A DNA stretch of 47,798 bases, taken from contig JAITIA010000135.1 of the NCBI GenBank assembly GCA_031279695.1, positions 1 through 47,798 on the forward strand. The letters run 5' to 3'. A program made the translations under genes and the position numbers. The notes below the pieces were generated by a model. That model ran no database searches, was not told the origin of the DNA, and was given only the letters and a program-made list of their open reading frames with translations. The stretch comes from Prevotellaceae bacterium (GTDB taxonomy: Bacteria; Bacteroidota; Bacteroidia; Bacteroidales; UBA932). This document shows, piece after piece, positions 1 through 9,085 of the stretch (position 1 is its first letter; each line of letters opens with the position of its first letter).

Positions 1-20
1 TAAAATCACAGTTCAGACAA
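1..20 (+). repeat. Fragment of a dispersed ATCACAGTTC-type repeat
   Basis: The first 20 bases match, at 17 of 18 positions, the stretch AAATCACAGTTCCGACAA near 47442. Related reverse-oriented copies lie at 9111-9133 and 22549-22588. It is non-coding and cut by the window edge. Confidence 0.55.
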
Positions 21-52
21 CCGCCGCAGGCATTAATCACTAATCACTAATA
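21..52 (+). repeat. Dispersed CCGCCGCAGGCATT repeat with AATCACT heptamers (copy A)
   Basis: CCGCCGCAGGCATT is followed by two AATCACT heptamers. The same core occurs at 22666-22705 with three heptamers. In reverse orientation it occurs at 39033-39058 with one, and in a diverged form at 47109-47151 with about four. Copies are always intergenic. Function is unknown; it resembles REP-type elements. Confidence 0.75.
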
Positions 53-119
53 AAGTTCCTGCGGGACTTGCTTGTGCGACGACAGGATGCATCAGAATAA
101 ATATAGCACCTCAAAAAAA
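52..119 (-). repeat. Diverged partial copy of the 128-bp MITE-like element
   Basis: This stretch has AAAGTTCC, then TGCGGGACTT, then ATAAAT and ATAGCACCTCAAAAAAA in the same order as the reverse complement of the element at 30503-30630. Only that half is recognisable, and the opposite terminal repeat is missing. Confidence 0.55.
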
Positions 120-142
120 TTTTTCACTTTTTAACAAAAAAA

Positions 143-172
143 TTTGCAGGTTAAAAATTTTTTGTACTTTTG
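143..172 (+). promoter_or_regulatory. Bacteroidetes-type promoter upstream of the SusC operon
   Basis: TTTG at 143-146 and TACTTTTG at 165-172 (TAnnTTTG) are 18 bp apart, fitting the Bacteroidetes primary sigma consensus. Transcription would start near 179. The next large gene begins at 1002, so if this promoter drives susC the leader is about 820 nt. A closer promoter was not recognised. Confidence 0.55.
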
Positions 173-384
173 TCTTAGCATTTGCATAAGATGATGCAGT
201 GCATAACAGTCATATTTTGACGCTGTTAAACAAAAAACAGAGGTTAAAACAGCAAAAAATTGACGAAAAAAACAGAAAAATCGACGAAAAAATCGTCAAA
301 AAAAGGATAAAAGATAGTTGAAAATTTAGTGAATTTTGAATAGAAAATTGAAAAATTTAAATGAATTAATAAAATGAATTGAAT

Positions 385-504
385 ATGAAGAAGTTGCAGA
401 CATATTTTGGGGATTTTTCAGGATTTGTAACCGCTTGGATTACAGATACTGGCACTATGTTTGCATGTAGCGAACCAGAGAGAGAGAGAGAGAGAGAGAA
501 GTAA
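385..504 (+). CDS. Possible 39-aa leader ORF ending in an AG microsatellite
   Basis: An ATG at 385 opens a short frame beginning MKKLQTYFGDF. It ends SEPEREREREK because its last codons are an uninterrupted AG dinucleotide tract (about 478-499), followed by TAA. It lies in the leader between the promoter at 143-172 and susC. I do not recognise the peptide and there is no homology argument for translation. It could be a leader peptide, the stub of a lost gene, or chance. A one-dinucleotide change in the tract would shift the frame past the present stop. Confidence 0.25.
   Translation: MKKLQTYFGDFSGFVTAWITDTGTMFACSEPEREREREK
478..499 (+). repeat. (AG)n dinucleotide microsatellite, about 11 units
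   Basis: This is a perfect alternating AG/GA tract, uncommon in a bacterial chromosome and prone to polymerase slippage. It lies in the leader of the SusC operon inside a short open frame. Confidence 0.9.
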
Positions 505-908
505 TCAGGCAGTTACGAGGTTTATACCAAATAAACCTGCAACTACAGTCTGTTTTAACCGTTCGGTTTTTCACATTATCATATATTGTTTTGCGGATTT
601 CCATGAAATCCGTATGTAATCCGTTATCTATGAAGCAATATATGTTTACTTTGTATAGTCGGGTCATAATCCTGCAAAAAATAACACAGAATATATGCCT
701 GTGCGTCGTCATGGCTGCACCGGTAAATCAAACACATTTACTAACTTATAAATATCACTGCCTATGAAACAATCCGGATAAAATAAACAAAATTGATTTT
801 CGGCGGGCAAGGTCCGTATCGAAAATTTACGAAAATCGGCGATCTGTTTTTTGAACAGTCTCCGGTTGATTAAACAAAAAAGTTGTGGTTATAAATGTAA
901 CAACAACA

Positions 909-941
909 GGTTTTCGGGAGAAATTATTGTTCCCAAAAACC
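909..941 (+). promoter_or_regulatory. Hairpin in the susC leader
   Basis: GGTTTTCGGGA (909-919) can pair with TCCCAAAAACC (931-941), leaving one mismatch and an 11-nt loop. It ends about 60 nt before the susC ATG. No T-run follows, so it is more likely an mRNA structure than a terminator. Regulation is inferred only. Confidence 0.4.
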
Positions 942-1001
942 ATCTTAATTTATTTATAAACAGATATTAAAGTTATTTAAAAATATCAAACAGATGTTAA
1001 T

Positions 1002-4000
1002 ATGAATTTTAAAGTTATTGGATTTATTTTATTAATGTCCCTCTGCTCCACAATCGGGTCTGCCCAGACCAAGCGAGTTACGGGACAAGTCAGGGACGCC
1101 ATCGACGGCACTGCAATAGCAGGCGCCACAGTGATGGTCAAAGGCTCCTCGAACGGAGTGGCAACGGACGCAAACGGCGAATTCGTGCTGAACGTTTCGA
1201 TTGGAGATACGCTCGCCTTCGAAATGATCGGAAAAAAAGGCGTGCAGGAAGTCGTAGGGCAAAAAAACGTGTTTTCAATTGCATTGTACAACGATGAAAC
1301 GCAACTCGAAGAAGTTACGGTAGTTGCCTTCGGTACGCAAAAGAAAGCAAGCGTTGTTTCGTCCATAACGACGGTTAAACCTTCGGAATTACGTGTGCCG
1401 GCGCAAAACTTTACCAGCGCCCTGGCAGGTCGTATTCCGGGGATGATTTCATATCAGACCTCCGGCGAGCCGGGGAACGATATGGCGCAATTCTTTGTTC
1501 GCGGCGTTACCACTTTCGGCTACCAGTCGAGCCCTCTTATCCTGATTGATGGATTTGAATCGACTACCTCCGAAATGGCGCGTCTGCAAGTGGATGACAT
1601 TGAGAGTTTTTCTATTCTAAAAGACGCTTCGGCAACCGCTCTTTACGGAGCAAGAGGCGCAAACGGAATTTTGCTCATTGTTACCAAATCGGGACGCGAA
1701 GGCGAGGTCAAAGTAAATGCGCGGGTCGATACCCATATTGCCTCGCCCACAAAAATGATTAAAACAGTGGACGGGGTAACATACATGCGCATGTACAACG
1801 AAGCGCGTATCACCAGAAACCCCGACGCCGGCGCTCTGTATTCCGAACAGCAGATTCAATCGACCATGATGGGCGAAAATCCTATGATTTACCCCAATGT
1901 GGACTGGTATGACGAACTGTTTAAACAGCAGACAGTCAATACAAAGGCAACGGTGAACATTTCCGGTGGCGGGCAGGTAGCAAGGTATTTTGTATCGGTT
2001 GGCTTCGACAATGAAAACGGTTTGTTGAAAAACGATCCGCGCAGCAGTTTCGACTCAAACATCAAAATCAACCGTACGCACCTGAGAAGCAATGTGATTT
2101 TCAATCTGACCAAAACCACCACGCTCGACACAAGGATACAGGGTGAATTTGAAAAATACAATGGACCCTATACTTCCGCAGGCGACGTCTTTGGGCTGGT
2201 GTTGGATTCTAACCCCGTCGATTTTCCCTTAGTGTATGAGCCGGACGAGGCTAACCGCTTTACTCAGCACACACTTTTTGGCAGTACCATAGTAAACGGA
2301 AAAATCAAAACCAACCCGTATGCTCAAATGGTACAGGGCTATCAGGCGCAGAATAACAATGTTATCTCGGCACAGGCCACTCTGGTTCAGGATTTGGGAA
2401 TGATTACCGAAGGGCTGAAATTTCAGGCAAAAGCCTCAGTCAAAAGTACGGCAAATACCAAACAGTCCCGTTTTTACTTTCCCTTCTACTATCAGATTGA
2501 CCAGTACAATCAGGTAACGCAGGAATACAAACTGTTCTGCTTAAATCCGCTTGAAGGAAGCGCCAAGGTTGGACCAATAGTGTCGGAGCCAAGCAGAGAC
2601 GCCTCGTACTATTTTGAAGGACGTGTCAATTGGGACAAACAGTTCGGGCTGCATTCGGTGAGCGCCATGGTTGTGGGCACTATTCAGGAAAAAGCCTATC
2701 TTGGATCAGGCACGCTGTTTGAAGTTTTGCCCGAACGCAATACCAATCTGGCAGGACGCGGTACTTACGACTACGACAGCCGCTATTTCTTTGAATTTGG
2801 CTTTGGATACAACGGCTCGGAAAAATTTACCGGCAAAAAACGCTATGGCTTCTTCCCCACTGCGGGACTTGCCTGGGCGGTGTCGAGCGAAAAATTCTGG
2901 GGACCGATTAAACCTGTGGTCAATAACCTGAAATTGAGAGCCAGCTACGGTATCAGCGGTAACGACGCTATTTCGGAACTGAAAAACCGTTTCTTCTTCC
3001 TTTCGGATATATCGCGTGGCGGGTACAGTGGTGGATATGATTGGGATCAGTTTGCAGGTTATACATGGGGACAAACGTTTACCAACGAAGGAATTGGATA
3101 TACAATATCGCGCTATGCCAACCCCGATATTACCTGGGAAATTTCCCGAAAACTCAATCTTGCCCTCGAAACGGCATTTTTCAACAATACCTTCCGGCTG
3201 ACCGGCGAATATTTCAAAGAATGGCGCAGCGATATTTATCAGGAACGCGAAATATTTGCAGCCACCACCGGACTTGTTGATGGCGGTCTGAAAATCAGCG
3301 GTAATGTAGGCAAAGTTGAGGTGCAGGGAGTGGAATTTCAGGCAGACTTTGAAAAAAGTTTTACCAAGGATTTCTGGACAACCGGACGCGCAAACTTTAC
3401 ATACTCCAAAAACAAGGTTACTGCCAAGGACGAAAAACGATATTCCGACAAATATCGTAGCGCCATGGGACTGCCTGTGAATCAAATGTGGGGTCTGGTT
3501 GCCGAACGCCTTTTTGTTGATGATGCCGAAAGAGTCTATTCTCCCCGTCAGGACTGGGGCAACTATGAGGCTGGCGATATCAAGTACAAGGATATCAACG
3601 GCGACGGAGCAGTCAATCAGAACGACCAAATTCCAATGGGATACCCAAGCGTTCCTGAAATACAGTACGGATTCGGACTGTCGATGGGATACAAAAAGTT
3701 CGACTTCTCGTTCTTCTTTCAGGGAAATGCCCGCGTGTCGTTCTTTATCGACGCCACAGAAGGAAATCCCGACAAACCGGCGGATCCCAAAGGTATAGCG
3801 CCCTTAGTCAATCAGCGCAATGCTCTCGAAATTGTGGCAAACGACTACTGGACTCTCACCAATCCCAACGTACATGCTTTCTGGCCCCGCCTGTCGGTTA
3901 CGCCTCTCAAAAACAACACGCAAGCTTCCTCGTGGTGGCTGCGCGACGGCTCGTTTCTCCGCCTCAAAAGCATTGAATTGGGCTACACGTTTAAGGGATG

Positions 4001-4157
4001 GGAAAAAATTGCCATGCAGTCCGCAAGGGTTTATTTCAGTTCCGAAAATGTGTTCTATTTCAGCAAATTCAAACTCTGGGATCCGGAAATGGGCGCACAG
4101 GGAAATCGCTACCCTCCCAACAGACGATTTAATATAGGTATTCAAGTTTCATTCTAA
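1002..4157 (+). CDS. SusC/RagA-family TonB-dependent outer-membrane receptor
   Basis: A 1051-aa TonB-dependent transporter that would import a bound ligand across the outer membrane with its SusD partner. Residues 1-21 are a signal peptide ending GSA before Gln22. Residues about 24-105 form a carboxypeptidase-D-regulatory-like domain (RVTGQVRDAIDGTAIAGATV). LEEVTVVAFGTQKK is the TonB-box region. The plug carries the SusC signature DDIESFSILKDASATALYGA and a following RGANG. The C-terminus IGIQVSF ends in Phe, as barrel proteins inserted by BamA do. It is the first gene of an operon, 8 nt before susD. No degradative enzyme, sigma factor or hybrid regulator is nearby, so the substrate cannot be predicted. 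Full length, no lesions. Confidence 0.95.
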   Translation: MNFKVIGFILLMSLCSTIGSAQTKRVTGQVRDAIDGTAIAGATVMVKGSSNGVATDANGEFVLNVSIGDTLAFEMIGKKGVQEVVGQKNVFSIALYNDETQLEEVTVVAFGTQKKASVVSSITTVKPSELRVPAQNFTSALAGRIPGMISYQTSGEPGNDMAQFFVRGVTTFGYQSSPLILIDGFESTTSEMARLQVDDIESFSILKDASATALYGARGANGILLIVTKSGREGEVKVNARVDTHIASPTKMIKTVDGVTYMRMYNEARITRNPDAGALYSEQQIQSTMMGENPMIYPNVDWYDELFKQQTVNTKATVNISGGGQVARYFVSVGFDNENGLLKNDPRSSFDSNIKINRTHLRSNVIFNLTKTTTLDTRIQGEFEKYNGPYTSAGDVFGLVLDSNPVDFPLVYEPDEANRFTQHTLFGSTIVNGKIKTNPYAQMVQGYQAQNNNVISAQATLVQDLGMITEGLKFQAKASVKSTANTKQSRFYFPFYYQIDQYNQVTQEYKLFCLNPLEGSAKVGPIVSEPSRDASYYFEGRVNWDKQFGLHSVSAMVVGTIQEKAYLGSGTLFEVLPERNTNLAGRGTYDYDSRYFFEFGFGYNGSEKFTGKKRYGFFPTAGLAWAVSSEKFWGPIKPVVNNLKLRASYGISGNDAISELKNRFFFLSDISRGGYSGGYDWDQFAGYTWGQTFTNEGIGYTISRYANPDITWEISRKLNLALETAFFNNTFRLTGEYFKEWRSDIYQEREIFAATTGLVDGGLKISGNVGKVEVQGVEFQADFEKSFTKDFWTTGRANFTYSKNKVTAKDEKRYSDKYRSAMGLPVNQMWGLVAERLFVDDAERVYSPRQDWGNYEAGDIKYKDINGDGAVNQNDQIPMGYPSVPEIQYGFGLSMGYKKFDFSFFFQGNARVSFFIDATEGNPDKPADPKGIAPLVNQRNALEIVANDYWTLTNPNVHAFWPRLSVTPLKNNTQASSWWLRDGSFLRLKSIELGYTFKGWEKIAMQSARVYFSSENVFYFSKFKLWDPEMGAQGNRYPPNRRFNIGIQVSF

Positions 4158-4165
4158 AATATTTG

Positions 4166-6163
4166 ATGAATATGAAAAGTGTTAAAAAAATATTATTTGT
4201 ATGGATGGCAGCCCTGCTGTCGTCGTGTACAGCCTATCTGGACATTGTTCCCGATAATGTTACAACAGTGGAAGACTTGTTCACCACTCGCACGGACGCG
4301 CTGAATGCTCTGGCTAAACTTTACCATTTTATGCCGGTAACCGATGCAACCGACGCTTCTCCCTTCCTTTTGGGCGATGAATATATCTGTATCTACCCGG
4401 GCAGGGAAAACGATGAAACACGGTTTCGTGCTCAAAGAATAATGCAAAATCTGCAAACCAGCGGAGAGCCTCTTTTGGGCTTGTGGTCAGGTACAGGTAA
4501 TATACGCTCGCTGCATTATTATGTCGCTATCAGGCACTGCGATATTTTTATGAAAAATGTCCATTTAGTGCACGATATTGGCGAAGCCGACAAGGAAGAC
4601 CTTCTGGCTCAGGCTAAGTTTATGAAAGCCTACTATGCCTTTCTGCTGATTCAGCAGTATGGTCCTATAGTTATTCCTCAGTTTATCAATGCCGACGAAA
4701 CCGCCGAAGACAAACTGTATCCCAGACGGGCGAGTATCGACGAAAGTTTCAAATTTGTGCTGGATTTGATTGATGAAGCAATTCCCAAACTTCGTTCAAG
4801 AACTCCATCCGTCGATTTGGGACAGGTTGACCAGGCTATTGCCAAAGCAATTAAGGCAAGGGTGCTGGTGTTCCGTGCCAGCCGTTTCTATAATGGTAAC
4901 GAAATGTATTCCCAGTTCACAAACAAGGGCGAAAGTACCCCTCTTTTTCCTCAAACTTATGACAAGAAAAAATGGGAAGATGCTATTGCCGCTCTGAACG
5001 AGGCTATTACATTCTGCAAAAGCGTGGGTTTGGATTTGTATAAATACGAAGCAGCCTATCCTCTGTACGATACGGCATTTGTGAACGCAAATCCAACTAA
5101 GGCACAGACCTTCCATTCTGTGCGTAATGTTGTTTCTGCGCCATGGAACAATGAACTGATCTGGGGAAAATCAGATCTGTACACCTATCGCTATTTTGAT
5201 CGCGAAACCGCCAACAAAATATTGAGCTGTGACTGCAATATAATGCTGCCCGGAGAATATAGCGGCGCCGGATATGGTGAAAAAAACCATTACGGTTCAG
5301 GAAACTACATGGCAGCATCGTACCGCATGCTGGAACGCTATTATACCGACAAGGGCTTGCCCATTGACGAGGATAAGGATTTCCGACGCAGCGATATGTT
5401 TGATCTGGTTACCACTCCGGGCGCTACCGACCCTGCTTATACCGATATGATAGGTTTGCTGCAGCCAAATTTTGAAACAGTACGCCTTTATCTGAACCGC
5501 GAACTCCGTTTTTATGCCAATCTTGGAATTTCGGGAGGATACTTCCGCGCGCACAAGTACTGTATATCAACAAGCATGTTCAGCGGAGGTCCGGGCGGCT
5601 ATTCTACTAATTCTGATTATGCCAACGAATATCTCTGCACAGGCATAGGAATACAGAAAATGGTACATCCCGAATCGGGCGCCGGACTCTATTTTGCTCA
5701 GGTGCGTTTCCCGTATCCGATAATCCGCATGGCAGACCTCTATCTGATGCTTGCCGAAGCCCTGAACGAATATCAGGACACGCCCGACCAGAAAGTCTGG
5801 GACGCCATCAACACTGTACGCCGCCGCGCCGGTATTCCCGATGTTCAGGTGGCTTGGGCTAATGCCCGTACTCCAAACCGTCATACCAGACAGGATGGAA
5901 TGCGCGACATTATTCTTCAGGAACGAGCCATTGAGCTTGCTTTTGAAGGCATTCACTATTGGGACATGGTACGGCACAGACGAGCCGCAAGCGAATTTTC
6001 CAAACCGATTTTGGGCTGGAACCACTTAGGCACAAATGCCCGTTCGTTCTTTGTTATCGAACCCAAACAGGTACGTACCTTTACCCAGACCAGCTATCTG
6101 TGGCCCATTGCTATCGACGAATTGAACACCAACAGTAATCTGGTGCAAAATCCGGGATGGTAA
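4166..6163 (+). CDS. SusD/RagB-family nutrient-binding lipoprotein
   Basis: A 665-aa SusD-type outer-membrane lipoprotein, the expected lid and binding partner of the SusC protein just upstream. The signal peptide ends in the lipobox LLSSC, followed by TAYLDIVPDN, the usual start of mature SusD proteins. The C-terminal half has the family features RMADLYLMLAEALNEY and LQERAIELAFEGIHYWDMVR. It is somewhat longer than the common 500-600 aa. A TTG sits directly before the ATG at 4166, and a second ATG at 4172 is also possible. The ligand is unknown. Confidence 0.94.
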   Translation: MNMKSVKKILFVWMAALLSSCTAYLDIVPDNVTTVEDLFTTRTDALNALAKLYHFMPVTDATDASPFLLGDEYICIYPGRENDETRFRAQRIMQNLQTSGEPLLGLWSGTGNIRSLHYYVAIRHCDIFMKNVHLVHDIGEADKEDLLAQAKFMKAYYAFLLIQQYGPIVIPQFINADETAEDKLYPRRASIDESFKFVLDLIDEAIPKLRSRTPSVDLGQVDQAIAKAIKARVLVFRASRFYNGNEMYSQFTNKGESTPLFPQTYDKKKWEDAIAALNEAITFCKSVGLDLYKYEAAYPLYDTAFVNANPTKAQTFHSVRNVVSAPWNNELIWGKSDLYTYRYFDRETANKILSCDCNIMLPGEYSGAGYGEKNHYGSGNYMAASYRMLERYYTDKGLPIDEDKDFRRSDMFDLVTTPGATDPAYTDMIGLLQPNFETVRLYLNRELRFYANLGISGGYFRAHKYCISTSMFSGGPGGYSTNSDYANEYLCTGIGIQKMVHPESGAGLYFAQVRFPYPIIRMADLYLMLAEALNEYQDTPDQKVWDAINTVRRRAGIPDVQVAWANARTPNRHTRQDGMRDIILQERAIELAFEGIHYWDMVRHRRAASEFSKPILGWNHLGTNARSFFVIEPKQVRTFTQTSYLWPIAIDELNTNSNLVQNPGW

Positions 6164-6209
6164 GGATGGTTTTAATAATTAATTTTCAGTAATATTTAAA
6201 TAAAAAAAT

Positions 6210-7538
6210 ATGAAAACAAGAAAATATACGGATTTTATAAAGTATATACCTTTATTTGCCTTGCTGATGATTGCCTTTGCCTGCGCCGAGGAAAAACGAT
6301 TCGATATAAATGTCGATGACTCTATTCCTCCCGGAATGCCGACAATCAAAAAAGCATACAGGGCTTTACACGGCGGCGCTCGGCTGTACTATAACCCGCC
6401 TGCCGACGAAGACGTGCTGAGTATCGACGTCGAATATGCCAACCCTAACACAAAAAAGACAGTACGCTATTCGGCTTCCTATCTCACCGATTCTATTGAT
6501 ATTTACGGCTTGCCCGATACTGTGGATTACAAACTGAATCTCTTTGCAGTGGACAGAGCCGGCAACAAATCGGAGTCAACAGAAATCACTGTGCGCCCCT
6601 TAGAATCGGCGCTGTCGCAGGTAAGAAAATCGATGGTTGTTAAAGGCGGTTTCGACGCTCTTTTCGTTACCTGGGCCGACACTCTCGAACGCCCGATAAA
6701 CGTCATTGTCGATTATGCCTTTACACTCAACGGCGCTCAGCGCAGTCTGCGAACGGTATTCTCATCAAAAGAAAGGGAAAACCGTCGCTATATTACCGAC
6801 CTTGCTCTCGAACCCACTTCGCCTGTCAAAGTACAGGCGCGGGTCTCCGACGAGTTTGGCAATGTTACCGAACCGGTTGAGTTTGGCAATCTCTTTGTTC
6901 TCAAAGATGTGCTTGTTCCAAAATTCGATGCAAATAAAAATGCTCTGTGGAAATTGCCAGTCTCAGGAGAATATGCGCCTGCGGGCAGCGATGTTTCTCA
7001 GGTTTTTGGCAGCGGTATGGAAGGTCTTCTTTCGAGGGTTATTGACGGAGAAATTGATGAAAGAGAAAATCTCAATTTTCTGGTAGCATCCCCCTATTCA
7101 GATCCATTTCCACCTAATAACTATCCGCCATATTACTGGAATGTGCTGATTGATTTGGGCGACTATTACGAGCTGAGCCGTATTCGGACACATCAGCGAC
7201 ATACTGCGGGAGGCGATGCAGTGGATAACGGCAAACGAGCCAACTATTACCGGTCGTCCAACGTAGGGCAGTATCGCATGTACCGCTGGGACGATACCGA
7301 AAATCGCTGGGATACACTCTCGATGCACCGTATCCCCATACCTGTGGGCGAATTAGCTGAAATCGACTGGTACAGATTGGGTCGCGCCGGCGACATGGCA
7401 TACATGTATCCCAACGACCCGAAATATACCAAGCCCACCCGCTGGTTTCGATACGAAGGTATGGCAAATTTCGACCAGAACTATTCCGGAGGAGCAGGCT
7501 GTCTGTCGGAAATTACTCTTTATAGTAAAAAGAAATAA
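6210..7538 (+). CDS. SusCD-associated lipoprotein, DUF4959/DUF5126/DUF5000 type
   Basis: A 442-aa lipoprotein, third in the operon. The signal peptide ends in IAFAC with Cys25, and CAEEK places acidic residues right after the lipid anchor, like the export signal of surface lipoproteins in this phylum. The N-terminal 100 residues (SIPPGMPTIKKAYRALHGGA) resemble DUF4959. A second fibronectin-like region follows from about residue 135 (SMVVKGGFDALFVTWADT). The C-terminal half is discoidin-like DUF5000, with WNVLIDLGDYYELSRIRTHQ and a final LSEITLYSKKK. Such proteins usually sit beside SusCD and are thought to help bind glycan at the surface. The assignment is from recalled family layout. Confidence 0.8.
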   Translation: MKTRKYTDFIKYIPLFALLMIAFACAEEKRFDINVDDSIPPGMPTIKKAYRALHGGARLYYNPPADEDVLSIDVEYANPNTKKTVRYSASYLTDSIDIYGLPDTVDYKLNLFAVDRAGNKSESTEITVRPLESALSQVRKSMVVKGGFDALFVTWADTLERPINVIVDYAFTLNGAQRSLRTVFSSKERENRRYITDLALEPTSPVKVQARVSDEFGNVTEPVEFGNLFVLKDVLVPKFDANKNALWKLPVSGEYAPAGSDVSQVFGSGMEGLLSRVIDGEIDERENLNFLVASPYSDPFPPNNYPPYYWNVLIDLGDYYELSRIRTHQRHTAGGDAVDNGKRANYYRSSNVGQYRMYRWDDTENRWDTLSMHRIPIPVGELAEIDWYRLGRAGDMAYMYPNDPKYTKPTRWFRYEGMANFDQNYSGGAGCLSEITLYSKKK

Positions 7539-7572
7539 ATGAAATGTTTAATTGTTTTAATAAAAAAAGAAT

Positions 7573-9021
7573 ATGAAACATATTTTTAAATTAATGATGC
7601 CTGCTCTCGTTGTTTTTGCAGTCGCCGCCTGCGGCGGACAATACGACGATATAGCAGATTATGCAACAAAGGAAACCGTGTATCCGGCAGGATACGAGGC
7701 GCCTGTGGTGCGAGCCGGTCTCGAAAGGTTGGAAATAGATCTTTTTCCCTCGCTCAAAGACAAAAACGGCAACTATCTCCGTCCCAAATCGAAGGATATC
7801 TATCTTGGTAAGGCTAAACGAACCATAGTAGAGTACGAGGGCAAAACGGTACCTTTTGATTCTGTATGTTCATGGTTGAATATCACAGGACTTACCGAAT
7901 CGAAAGTTTATACTTTCAAAATCTACACCGAAGACGAAAACTACAACCGCTCGCTGTCGGTAACTGCCTTTGGCACGCCCTATACCTCGGCAGAACGGGC
8001 AACATTGGTTGCCCCGCAGCCCATGGTTTTACCCACGCCCTATACGGCGGAGTTGAATTGGCAAAACGGGCTTTCGTCCGGAGTTGTGAACATCATCGGA
8101 ATGGAATATTCGTACATCGACGCCGACGGAGCAGCCGTTCGCCAAACAGCAGATCCGGAATCCACGAGGTTGAATATCACAAATCTCACCGAGAACGGAA
8201 CTACAAGGGTGGCAATCAAGTACAATGTTGTTCCTCTGCTGTTCAGCGAGAGAATTCTTGATGATTTTCCGCTCTACGATACGGTAGCAGTCAAAACTAT
8301 TTCTGCTGCAGCCTATCTCGAACTGCGTACCCGCCGTCAAATAAGGCATATCGATTATTCGACCGGCGAAGTAACATTCAAGGACAATGAAGATCCGCAT
8401 GAGAGTTACATTGATATTCGTTACATGAGAAATTCCGGAACGTCCAACACAGTACGTCTCGAAAAAGACGCTGAAGGTAAATATGTGAATAAAATCACTT
8501 TGGACGATATTAAGCGTGGCGAGAATTATTATCCGGAAATGATGTACATGTATGTTCCCGTCGGCTCTGTTGCAGAAGTACCTACAGCCTTCGAGCGCTA
8601 TCCCGTTCCATTTGTAAACTATATTGAAGAAAGGGTATATACAGTCTCGAAGTCGAGTTATCGCGACATTCTTAGCGATGGAAGCACTCAATCAAGCGAA
8701 TATCAGGGACAATATAATGAAGGCGGCAGCGCAAACAGAGTAAACCTTAGTTTTGAGAGGGCTGAGAACGGAAAACTTCATTATAGAATTTCCGATTTGT
8801 TTGGAGGGTTCTATCATCCGGGGCGAAATTATGGCGATGGTTACATAATGTATGGAACTATTGCATTCGATGGTGTGTCTTCATTCTCAATGATCTACGG
8901 TTCAATGGATCCATGGGGTTATGGATTTGAGAAAGTCGAAGGCTCGTATAATGAAAGCAGTAACAGTATAACATTGCACGTTTATTGGTCTGGTTATATT
9001 TTTAATCTGTTTCTCGAATAA
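7573..9021 (+). CDS. SusCD-associated lipoprotein with DUF4998-like N-terminus
   Basis: A 482-aa lipoprotein closing the operon. The lipobox is AVAAC with Cys20, followed by GGQYDD, again acidic soon after the Cys and consistent with surface display. The N-terminal part (YDDIADYATKETVYPAGYEA, then about 70 residues ending SKVYTFKIYTEDENYNRS) resembles DUF4998, found beside SusC/SusD. A second repeat-like beta domain follows near residues 155-250. The last 120 residues (SYRDILSDGSTQSSEYQGQY to YWSGYIFNLFLE) look like a small beta-sandwich or calycin-like lipoprotein domain, which I cannot name. A terminator follows 33 nt after the stop. Confidence 0.75.
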   Translation: MKHIFKLMMPALVVFAVAACGGQYDDIADYATKETVYPAGYEAPVVRAGLERLEIDLFPSLKDKNGNYLRPKSKDIYLGKAKRTIVEYEGKTVPFDSVCSWLNITGLTESKVYTFKIYTEDENYNRSLSVTAFGTPYTSAERATLVAPQPMVLPTPYTAELNWQNGLSSGVVNIIGMEYSYIDADGAAVRQTADPESTRLNITNLTENGTTRVAIKYNVVPLLFSERILDDFPLYDTVAVKTISAAAYLELRTRRQIRHIDYSTGEVTFKDNEDPHESYIDIRYMRNSGTSNTVRLEKDAEGKYVNKITLDDIKRGENYYPEMMYMYVPVGSVAEVPTAFERYPVPFVNYIEERVYTVSKSSYRDILSDGSTQSSEYQGQYNEGGSANRVNLSFERAENGKLHYRISDLFGGFYHPGRNYGDGYIMYGTIAFDGVSSFSMIYGSMDPWGYGFEKVEGSYNESSNSITLHVYWSGYIFNLFLE

Positions 9022-9054
9022 AAAGAATCATTTTTATTTCATAAGTTGAGAAAG

Positions 9055-9085
9055 AAACAGGCTGCTCTAATAGGCAGCCTGTTTT
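9055..9085 (+). terminator. Rho-independent terminator of the SusC operon
   Basis: AAACAGGCTGC (9055-9065) pairs perfectly with GCAGCCTGTTT (9074-9084) around an 8-nt loop, followed by a T-rich run. It ends transcription after the last lipoprotein gene. Confidence 0.9.

Noticed and set aside
2706..3629. 307-codon minus-strand frame inside susC
   Set aside because: It is fully antisense to a receptor gene with clear family motifs and has no recognisable domain.
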